From CAUJGQ01 sp042408665 (GTDB taxonomy: Bacteria; Chloroflexota; Dehalococcoidia; CAUJGQ01), in contig JBHOQW010000227.1 in NCBI GenBank assembly GCA_042408665.1, positions 1 through 20,228 on the forward strand: a stretch of DNA of 20,228 bases. The letters run 5' to 3'. Of the stretch, positions 1 through 6,143 are shown piece by piece. The first letter of the stretch is position 1. Each line of letters starts with the position of its first letter. Under the pieces are notes generated by a model. That model ran no database searches. It saw only the letters and a program-made list of their open reading frames with translations, and was not told the origin of the DNA. Position numbers and translations under genes: made by a program.

Positions 1-407
<407 letters not shown>

Positions 408-410
408 CGG

Positions 411-764
411 TTATCCCGCTCGCTGGAAGAGCTGGATCACGTTGCCGTCCGGGTCGCGCACAGTGAGGGTGCGGCCATGCGTTCCCATATCGCGCCGCGC
501 GCCGAGCGTGCCGCCGTGCGCTGCGACCCGCGCCGCGGCCGCCTCCAGGTCGTCTACCTCGAAAACCAGCACCGCGCCGCACGCCCCGTCGGCGGCCTCC
601 TCCGGCGCGCTCAGGGAGACGTTCGTGCCGCCGGCGTCGAACTGGGCCCAGCGCGCGCCGTCCTGGAACTTGAGCGCCAGGCCCAGTGCCTCTCGGTAGA
701 AGGCCACGGCCCGGTCCATCGCCCGCGTGACGAGATAGGCGTTCTGCAGCTTCTTGACCGTCAT
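411..764 (-). CDS. VOC-superfamily (glyoxalase/bleomycin resistance-like) protein
   Basis: A 117-residue single-module vicinal-oxygen-chelate protein. The paired beta-alpha-beta-beta-beta layout is recognisable: N-terminal NAYLVTRAMDRAVAFYREAL, then FDAGGTNVSLSAP, VLVFEVDDLEAAAARV, and the closing TVRDPDGNVIQLFQ. In metal-dependent family members the last motif is usually GN.IEL, with Glu as ligand; here that residue is Gln, so the metal site may be incomplete. The substrate cannot be named. The ATG at 762-764 has an AGGA/GGGGG Shine-Dalgarno stretch just upstream on the minus strand. The gene is convergent with ureC (3-base gap) and lies downstream of the exported-protein gene on the same strand. 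Confidence 0.88.
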   Translation of the reverse strand: MTVKKLQNAYLVTRAMDRAVAFYREALGLALKFQDGARWAQFDAGGTNVSLSAPEEAADGACGAVLVFEVDDLEAAAARVAAHGGTLGARRDMGTHGRTLTVRDPDGNVIQLFQRAG

Positions 765-859
765 ACCCCCATTCCTGCGGTTGACGGCGCGGCATGACCG
801 CGCCGCTCGTGCTCTGCCGGGCCGGCTCGCGCCTGCGCGCCGCCCCGTGCGCCGTCCGT

Positions 860-1893
860 TTACGGCATGAGGCCCGCGATCGGCGTGCCGGCCACATCCT
901 CGGCGCTCCCGCCGCCGTATTCCAGGGTCAGCGTCACCTCCCAGTCACCCGGCAGGCCGGGCGGGTGCGGAATCGAAAGCGTCGCCCCATCCGCCAGGGC
1001 CACCGCCACCTCGGTACCGCCGAGCGGCAGGCTCCCGGCCCAGAACGGAATGTCGCCGTAGGTGAAGGGCAAACACCCGACCATCGGAGCGCAACACTGT
1101 CCCCCAACCTGGTTCATGCCAACCTCGCCGTCGATGCTGGCGAACACCAGGGTGCCGTTCTCGGCCTGGTAGGCACCGCTGAACATCCACCGTGCCGGCA
1201 GCGGCTGGTAGGTGACCGTGCACATCGCCTCTCCGGCTTGGCAGGTACCTCCCTGTTCGGTCAACCGGCATTCGGGGCTGGTGAGGACAAAGGCGTCCGG
1301 AATGGTCATCGTCACCGCGAACGCACCATGCTCGTTCAGCGTCAACTCGCCCTCGCCCGTCAGCGTGCGCTCAAAGGAGACTGGGCCCTGCTGAATACGG
1401 TGTTTGCCCTTCACCTTCGCCTTGGCCTTGCAGGGCGCGAACGTGTTGAGCAACTCGATGAGGGCCGCCTGCGCCTCACCGCGCAAGGTCGGCCCGCGGT
1501 CGTCCGGGTCGAGACGCGCCGCCGGGACAACGCGCAGGCGCTCGCGGCGTCCCTGGCCTGGCCGCGCACGGTCACCGTCACCAGGACGGCCAGATCACCT
1601 GGCTCGCCCCGGACAGCCTCTCCGATCAGGACATCGATCGCGACGTCAGGAGCGAGCGGCGCCAGCAGCTCGTCGTAGTCAACACACTTCCAGGCGGTCT
1701 TATTGCGCTCGAAATTGAACGCCTCCTCAAGGCCCCGATAGATGGTGCGGTATTCCTCGGGGGTGATCTCAACGAAAACGGTTTCAACGCGGATGATTGA
1801 GTCCAGCGGCTTCGCATGTGTCACCCGTCCGCTCGATCCACCCACAACGGTGATGATTGTAGTCATAAACGCGGCAAAAGCGACGAGACGCAT
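860..1893 (-). pseudogene. Exported Cys-rich hypothetical protein, interrupted by one frameshift
   Basis: Two minus-strand frames read as one gene. The first starts with ATG at 1891-1893 after a GGGAGG ribosome binding site and encodes a signal peptide (MR, hydrophobic LVAFAAFMTTIITVVGG, likely cleavage near THA/KP). It runs through IIRVETVFVEITPEEYRTIY to DLAVLVTVTVRGQ and then turns into Arg/Ser-rich nonsense. The second frame is open after a TGA at 1595-1597 and reads RLRVVPAARLDPDDRG, AQAALIELLNTFAPCKAK and on to the stop at 860. One indel near 1550-1565 would join them into a secreted protein of about 345 residues. Its eight Cys residues suggest disulfides. No family recognised. It may be a true pseudogene or a sequencing/assembly error. 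Confidence 0.7.
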
Positions 1894-1965
1894 CGTGCCC
1901 TCCCTCTCTCTCCAATGGCACTGTGAGTCCCCAGTCCCCCGACGGCAAGAGCCGTATGAGCCCAG

Positions 1966-1971
1966 AGTATA
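1966..1971 (-). promoter_or_regulatory. -10 box for the exported-protein gene
   Basis: Minus-strand TATACT lies about 73 bases upstream of the ATG at 1893, with no good -35 hexamer at 17 bases. A 15-bp palindrome, GCGTG-N5-CACGC (1979-1993), covers the place where the -35 should be and could be an operator. Assignment rests on the hexamer and position only. Confidence 0.4.
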
Positions 1972-1998
1972 GTCCACCGCGTGCGCTACACGCATCGC

Positions 1999-2032
1999 GG
2001 GCGACCCAGGGGCATCATCACTGGGTGCGCCC
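1999..2032. other. Strong imperfect palindrome between divergent genes
   Basis: GGGCG-A-CCCAG (1999-2009) pairs with CTGGG-T-G-CGCCC (2021-2032), giving 11 base pairs with one bulged G and an 11-base loop. No T-run follows on either strand, so it is not a standard intrinsic terminator. It lies between the promoter of the minus-strand exported protein and the leader of the riboswitch/sigma locus. It could be an operator or a structured insulator; function unknown. Confidence 0.45.
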
Positions 2033-2101
2033 GGCGCCTCTGCGCCAACCGGCCAGTCGGTGCCCGACCGCGCCGTCAACCTGAAGGCCGGACAAAGCGC
2101 G

Positions 2102-2107
2102 TACAGT
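2102..2107 (+). promoter_or_regulatory. Possible -10 box upstream of the riboswitch
   Basis: TACAGT sits about 30 bases before the riboswitch core, which would start the leader RNA near 2114. No convincing -35 hexamer or FliA/WhiG-type promoter motif is seen at the right distance, so this is a weak call. Confidence 0.3.
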
Positions 2108-2132
2108 CAGTGACGACACCAGGCGCTGCTCG

Positions 2133-2221
2133 ATAAAGGCACACCCGGCGAAAGCCGGGGCCGCAAAGCCACGGGCCTGCCTCCTCATCCGCCCCGAGGA
2201 AATGGCCGCCGGGCCGCCGAA
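2133..2221 (+). promoter_or_regulatory. Cyclic di-GMP-I (GEMM) riboswitch
   Basis: The sequence follows the class I c-di-GMP aptamer consensus closely. ATAAAGGCACACC is followed by a CGGC-GAAA-GCCG stem capped by the GNRA tetraloop (around 2145-2158), then the nearly invariant CCGCAAAGCCACGGGCC (2161-2177). A variable hairpin with CCTC/GAGG pairing follows (2180-2199), then ATGGCCGCCGGGCCGCC, which matches the conserved 3' side ending in GCCGGG.TGCC. The aptamer ends about 17 bases before the Shine-Dalgarno of the sigma-factor gene. No U-rich terminator lies between, so control is probably at translation. CCTCC at 2180-2184 is exactly complementary to the ribosome binding site GGAGG at 2238-2242. 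Identification is by consensus recognition; ligand binding itself is not shown. Confidence 0.9.
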
Positions 2222-2237
2222 GCGCGACCGTCGCTCC

Positions 2238-2243
2238 GGAGGT
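2238..2243 (+). promoter_or_regulatory. Ribosome binding site of the sigma-factor gene
   Basis: GGAGGT, five bases before the GTG at 2249, fixes the start of the sigma gene. It is complementary to CCTCC in the P3 arm of the riboswitch, so it is the likely target of ligand-dependent masking. Confidence 0.75.
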
Positions 2244-2248
2244 GCACA

Positions 2249-3124
2249 GTGGCGGCACAGGCAGGTGCAGTGATCGATGCGGGGCGGGCCGAGGCGGAGC
2301 CCCACCCCAGCCGGCCAGGCGTAGACACCTCGCGTTCCCAGGCCGGTCTAAGGGTGCTCCAGGGCCGCCCGACTGGTGAGCCGGCAGCGAAGCGTGCCGC
2401 GCCTACCCCGGCGGACCGCGAGTGGCTGGTGCTGGAGCACCTGTGGCTCGTTCACCACATCGCCTGGACCCTCATGCGTCACCTCGGCCACCAGCCGCTG
2501 ATCGAGATCGGCGACCTCATCGGCTGCGGTACCATCGGCCTTGTGCAGGCGGTCGATACCTTCAACCCGGAGTACGGGGTGCCGTTCGCCGCCTGGGCGC
2601 GGCTGCGCATCCGCGCCGCGATCTACGAGGAGTTGCGCTTGCTCGACCCCCTGCCGCGCGGCTGGCGGGCGCGCGGTCGCGCCATCGACGAGGCCCGCGC
2701 CACCCTGGCCGCCCGCCACGGGCGCTGGCCCACGGACGCCGAGGTCGCCGCCCACCTTGGCATCACCCCGCGCGAGGTGCGCGTCGTCACCGAGCTGATC
2801 GAACGGCGTGTGGTATCGGTCGATGAGGCGCTGCGCTCCGGCACGGCGGGCGAGCCCGGCGACTCCTATGCCGACCGCCTGGCCGACGACGACCCGGCCG
2901 TGGACCCGGAGACAGTGCTGGAGCAGAAAGCCACCGGGGCACTGGTGCGCGAGCTGGTCGATCGGCTGCCGGCCCGGGACGGAACGGTGGTACGGCGGCA
3001 CTACTTCGAGGGACAGGACCTGAGCCGCATCGCCGCGGAGTTTGGCATCTCCCAGTGCCGCGTCTCGCAGCTGCACGCCCGTGCCCTGGCTGCGCTGCGC
3101 GAGCGGCTCAAGCGGGCGATGTGA
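2249..3124 (+). CDS. RNA polymerase sigma factor of the WhiG/FliA (sigma-28) type
   Basis: A 291-residue sigma-70-family protein that should direct RNA polymerase to an alternative promoter set. A 55-residue Pro/Arg-rich N-terminal extension precedes region 2 (residues about 60-133), with LVHHIAWTLMRHL, DLIGCGTIGLVQAVDTF, the core-binding and -10 recognition part, and RLRIRAAIYEELRLLDPLPR. Region 3 (about 138-215) has GRWPTDAEVAAHLGITPREV. Region 4 (about 235-290) ends in the -35-binding helix-turn-helix DLSRIAAEFGISQCRVSQLH. The phrases 'RIR.AI.EELR.LD..PR' and 'RVSQLHARAL' are typical of FliA/SigD/WhiG rather than ECF or housekeeping factors. It starts with GTG just after a c-di-GMP riboswitch and is followed 38 bases later by a degenerate GGDEF gene. 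No flagellar genes are in view, so a developmental (WhiG-like) or stress role is as likely as motility. Confidence 0.9.
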   Translation: MAAQAGAVIDAGRAEAEPHPSRPGVDTSRSQAGLRVLQGRPTGEPAAKRAAPTPADREWLVLEHLWLVHHIAWTLMRHLGHQPLIEIGDLIGCGTIGLVQAVDTFNPEYGVPFAAWARLRIRAAIYEELRLLDPLPRGWRARGRAIDEARATLAARHGRWPTDAEVAAHLGITPREVRVVTELIERRVVSVDEALRSGTAGEPGDSYADRLADDDPAVDPETVLEQKATGALVRELVDRLPARDGTVVRRHYFEGQDLSRIAAEFGISQCRVSQLHARALAALRERLKRAM

Positions 3125-3162
3125 ACCCGCGCGATGCCCCTATCACCAGCAGGAGTATTACC

Positions 3163-3654
3163 GTGACAACGCACGCCTTTCGCGAGCACAGCGCCGCCGA
3201 CAACCTCCTCACCCCGGCAGCAGTCACCGACCTGGCGCGGCGGGAGCTGGAGCGGGCGGAGCGGTACCGGCGCGTGCTGTCCCTCACCGTCATCGAGCTG
3301 CCGGAGGGGGACGCACGCGAGGCGGCGCTCGTGCGCCACCTGAGCGCCGCCCTGCGCGGCCCGGACGCGGTCGGCCGGCTGGACGAGGGCGGTCTGCTGC
3401 TCGTCCTGCCGGAGACGCCGCGCGGCGGCGCCGAGGCCTGCATCCGCCGTCTGCGTCGGCTGACCGAGCCGGACGTCGGGGGACTCCAGATCGGCATTGC
3501 CTCCTTCCCGCAGGACGGGCAGCGGTGGGATGAGCTCGTGCGCGTGGCCCTGGACCGGATGGACACCGTCGAGGCGCCGCCCGTGGCCAACGCCTCCCCG
3601 CGCGGCAGCCTGCGTGGCGCCTTCCCGGCGTTCTACCGGTCGGTGAGCCGCTGA
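3163..3654 (+). CDS. Degenerate GGDEF-domain protein with retained RxxD motif
   Basis: A 163-residue protein made almost entirely of one compacted GGDEF-like domain. The GTG start at 3163 is chosen because AGGAG (3151-3155) lies 7 bases ahead. Residues 12-46 (NLLTPAAVTDLARRELERAE, then YRRVLSLTVIEL) match the N-terminal part of diguanylate cyclases. The metal/GTP segment DLD.FK.IND...GH is missing. VGRLDEGGLLLVLPETP aligns without gaps to the family 'VGRYGGDEFLLLLPET', so the signature is DEGGL (74-78). R65-G-P-D68 sits exactly five residues before that motif, the spacing of the c-di-GMP-binding inhibitory site. The tail IGIASFPQDG...WDELVRVAL is standard. It should be catalytically dead and may be a c-di-GMP receptor acting with the upstream sigma factor. 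Confidence 0.82.
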   Translation: MTTHAFREHSAADNLLTPAAVTDLARRELERAERYRRVLSLTVIELPEGDAREAALVRHLSAALRGPDAVGRLDEGGLLLVLPETPRGGAEACIRRLRRLTEPDVGGLQIGIASFPQDGQRWDELVRVALDRMDTVEAPPVANASPRGSLRGAFPAFYRSVSR

Positions 3655-3685
3655 GTGCGCGTGGAGGTCAGGAGGGGGGACCAGC

Positions 3686-3973
3686 ATGAGCACACCCGAA
3701 TCGCGTCCGTCCACCGGTTTCACCGCCGTCACCAGTCGCTACGCCGACGGCACCTGGCTGGTGGGCACGGCGCTGCGCGCCTACCGAGAGCGCCACGGCC
3801 TGAGCGAGGCGGAGCTGGCCGCACGCCTGGGCATCTCCACCGACGCACTCGGCTGGCTGGGGATGCGCACCCGCCCGGACCCGGCAGCGCCCGCCTTCGG
3901 CGCGGAGGTGCGGCGGCTGGCGGACACGTTCCGCTGCGACGCCGACCTCCTGGCCGCGATCCTGTCCGCCTGA
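3686..3973 (+). CDS. Small XRE-type helix-turn-helix protein
   Basis: A 95-residue protein with an N-terminal tail of about 25 residues and one HTH domain. VGTALRAYRERHGLSEAELA, then ARLGISTDALGWLGM (residues about 26-60), has the XRE/Cro layout 'LR..R...GLS..ELA..LGIS...L'. The C-terminal part EVRRLADTFRCDADLLAAIL resembles the closing helices of such repressors. It should bind DNA, probably as a dimer; targets are unknown. AGGAGG starts around 3670, ahead of the ATG at 3686. It lies 31 bases after the degenerate GGDEF gene, so it is probably the third gene of the riboswitch-led transcript and may tune that transcript or the sigma regulon. Confidence 0.8.
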   Translation: MSTPESRPSTGFTAVTSRYADGTWLVGTALRAYRERHGLSEAELAARLGISTDALGWLGMRTRPDPAAPAFGAEVRRLADTFRCDADLLAAILSA

Positions 3974-4009
3974 GCACCGGCCTGCACGTCACACCACACC
4001 GCCTCGCGG

Positions 4010-4041
4010 TTGCTGCCTCGCGCGCCGCGCCGTAGTACACT
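4010..4041 (+). promoter_or_regulatory. Possible promoter of the formate dehydrogenase operon
   Basis: TTGCTG (4010-4015) precedes TAGTAC (4033-4038, 17-base spacer) or TACACT (4036-4041, 20-base spacer), followed by GGAGG (4048-4052) and the ATG at 4060. The hexamers are only partly consensus. Confidence 0.35.
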
Positions 4042-4059
4042 GCGGCCGGAGGCCGGTTT

Positions 4060-6111
4060 ATGTCCGCGCAGCGTGAGCCTGACTACGGCGCGGTGCTGGC
4101 CGGGATCCCGCGCCGCCGGGATCAGCTCCTGCCGGCGTTGCACGCCGTGCACGCGGCCGCCGGCTGGCTGCCGGAGGCGGGGATCGCGGCCGCCGCCCGC
4201 CACGTGTTTGTCCCCCTATCCGAGGTGTACGGCACCGTCACCAGCTACAACGAGTTTCGCCTGGCGCCGCCCGATCCGGAGCGCGTCGAGGTGTGCACCG
4301 GCCTGAGCTGCCGGCTGGCCGGGGCAGCGGCGATAGCCGACGCGCTGGAGGCCGCCGGCCGGCACGTGGAGCGCGTGCCCTGCCGCTTCCTGTGCGCGGT
4401 GGCGCCGGTGGTAGAACACCGCGGCCGCTACGTCGGCCGGGTCCAGGCGAGCACGGCGCTCCCCCAGGACACCGCGCCCCGCCCCAGCGTGCCGGTGCAA
4501 GATCCTCCACGCGGCACCCTGGCCGAGCGCCGACGGGCGGCCGCGGAGCGGATGCAGCGGCTCGCCGGGCGCGTGCGCCTGATGGTGGCCGACGGCGTGT
4601 GCGCCCGCGCGGCCGGCGCGTGGTCCTCACCCCCGTCCTCTCTCCCGCACGCGGGAGAGGGGTGGCCGACAGGCCGGGGTGAGGGTCGGCCAGACGCCGA
4701 CGCCGGACCCTGGCTGGTCCGCACGGGCTGCGACGGCGCATGCCACGCCCAGCCCGTGGTCGTGGTGCGATACCCGGACGGTACGGAGCGGCGCTTCGAG
4801 CGGGTGGGAGCCGCAGAGCGTGCGGCCGTGGCGGAGGCCGTGCGCGCGGGCACGGCCGGCAGCATTTCCCCTTCGTCCGTGCCCGGCGTGCGGCGTGTGC
4901 TGGCGCGCTGCGGCGTCATCGACCCGGAAAGCCTCGATGAGGCGCTGGCGGCCGGGGCGTACACGGGGCTGGAGCGGGCCCTGGGCATGGCGCCGGACGA
5001 GGTGGTGGCGCTAGTGCGCGCCGCCGGTCTGCGCGGCCGGGGCGGGGCCTACTTCCCGGTGCACGCCAAATGGGAGGCGGCACGCCGACAGCCGGGGCCG
5101 CGCTACCTGGTGGTGAACGCCGAGGAGGGCGAGCCCGGCGTCTTCAAGGACCGCCACCTCATGGAGGGCGACCCGCACGCCCTCATCGAGGGCACGCTCA
5201 TCGCCGCCTACGCCATCGGCGCGGAGCGGGCGTTCATCTACATCAACGGCCAGGCCGAGCTGAGCGCCGAGCGGGTGGTGAAGGCCCTCCAGGACGCGCG
5301 CGCGGCCGGCCTCGTGGGCTCGGATATCCTCGGCTCCGACTTTGCTTGCGAGATCGTGGTCTACCGCGGCGCGGGCGGCTACGTGTGCGGCGAGGAGTCG
5401 GTCATCCTGAGCAGCATCGAGGGGGAGCGGGCCGTGCCGCGCCTGCGCCCGCCCTTCCCTACCGAGCGCGGGCTGTGGGGTCGCCCCACGGTGATCAACA
5501 ACGTCGAGACGCTGGTCAACCTGCCGCTCATCCTGGTGCGCGGGCCGGAGTGGTTCCGTGAGCTCGGGACCGAGCAGTTCCCCGGCACCAAACTCATCTC
5601 GCTGAGCGGCGCGGTGCGACGGCCGGGGCTGTACGAGGTGCCGCTGGGCACCACCGTGCGCGCGATCATTGAGGACTACGGCGGCGGGGCGCCGGATGGG
5701 CGGCAGCTCTGGGGCGCCGTGGTGGGCGGACCCTCCGGCGGCCTCCTGCCTGCGGCGATGTTCGACACGCCGGTGCAGGGCGGCATGTTGCACCCCTCCG
5801 GGCCGGTCCTGGGCGCCGGTGGCATCGTGGTGTTGGACGAGCGCCTGTCGCTGCCCGCGGCGCTGCGCGAGCTAACAGCCTACAACAAGGCCGAGTCCTG
5901 CGGCAAGTGCACGCCCTGTCGCGAGGGCACGGCCCGCGCGCTGGCCATCCTGGACGAGGCCGGGGAACGGCCGCTCTCTGCCGAGGAGCGGGCGACGCTG
6001 CTGGAGCTGTGCGATATCATGCAGACCGCCTCATTGTGTGGACTCGGCCAGATGGCGCCGGGGCCGATCCGCTCCGCGCTGACGTTGTTCGACGGATCAT
6101 CATCGCCCTGA
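4060..6111 (+). CDS. NAD-dependent formate dehydrogenase diaphorase subunit (NuoE-NuoF fusion)
   Basis: A 683-residue electron-transfer subunit that should pass electrons from the molybdenum subunit to NAD+ through FMN. Residues 1-130 are NuoE-like, with [2Fe-2S] ligands C79-x4-C84 and C108-x3-C112. Residues about 165-260 are the thioredoxin/ferredoxin-like N-terminal part of HoxF/NuoF types (MVADGVCARAAGA, later WLVRTGCDGACHAQPVVVV). Residues 265-683 are NuoF: LRGRGGAYFPVHAKWEAAR and YLVVNAEEGEPGVFKDRHLM form the FMN/NAD site, and ESCGKCTPCREG with SLCGLGQ binds the [4Fe-4S] cluster (C614, C617, C620, C660). GGAGG lies 7 bases before ATG. The molybdopterin subunit follows after 32 bases. A palindromic repeat (4625-4685) is inserted in frame at residues about 187-209. 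The neighbour's FDH active-site motif argues against hydrogenase or complex I. Confidence 0.9.
   Translation: MSAQREPDYGAVLAGIPRRRDQLLPALHAVHAAAGWLPEAGIAAAARHVFVPLSEVYGTVTSYNEFRLAPPDPERVEVCTGLSCRLAGAAAIADALEAAGRHVERVPCRFLCAVAPVVEHRGRYVGRVQASTALPQDTAPRPSVPVQDPPRGTLAERRRAAAERMQRLAGRVRLMVADGVCARAAGAWSSPPSSLPHAGEGWPTGRGEGRPDADAGPWLVRTGCDGACHAQPVVVVRYPDGTERRFERVGAAERAAVAEAVRAGTAGSISPSSVPGVRRVLARCGVIDPESLDEALAAGAYTGLERALGMAPDEVVALVRAAGLRGRGGAYFPVHAKWEAARRQPGPRYLVVNAEEGEPGVFKDRHLMEGDPHALIEGTLIAAYAIGAERAFIYINGQAELSAERVVKALQDARAAGLVGSDILGSDFACEIVVYRGAGGYVCGEESVILSSIEGERAVPRLRPPFPTERGLWGRPTVINNVETLVNLPLILVRGPEWFRELGTEQFPGTKLISLSGAVRRPGLYEVPLGTTVRAIIEDYGGGAPDGRQLWGAVVGGPSGGLLPAAMFDTPVQGGMLHPSGPVLGAGGIVVLDERLSLPAALRELTAYNKAESCGKCTPCREGTARALAILDEAGERPLSAEERATLLELCDIMQTASLCGLGQMAPGPIRSALTLFDGSSSP
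4625..4685 (+). repeat. GC-rich palindromic repeat, copy A, inside the diaphorase gene
   Basis: Outer inverted ends CCTCACCCC (4625-4633) and GGGGTGAGG (4676-4684) enclose a perfect 9-bp stem, CTCTCCCGC (4640-4648) with GCGGGAGAG (4651-4659). It is read in frame as a Ser/Pro/Gly-rich stretch ending GRGEGR. Its right half is nearly the same as copy B (6564-6588) and the inverted left half of copy C (13521-13545). Confidence 0.8.
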
Positions 6112-6143
6112 GCCGCGGGGGCTCGACAAGGGGGTGTTGCGCC

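Noticed and set aside
786..804. GGCGCGG-catga-CCGCGCC palindrome between two minus-strand genes
   Set aside because: A 7-bp stem with no T-run, in DNA where GC-only palindromes arise easily. Too weak for a terminator or operator call.
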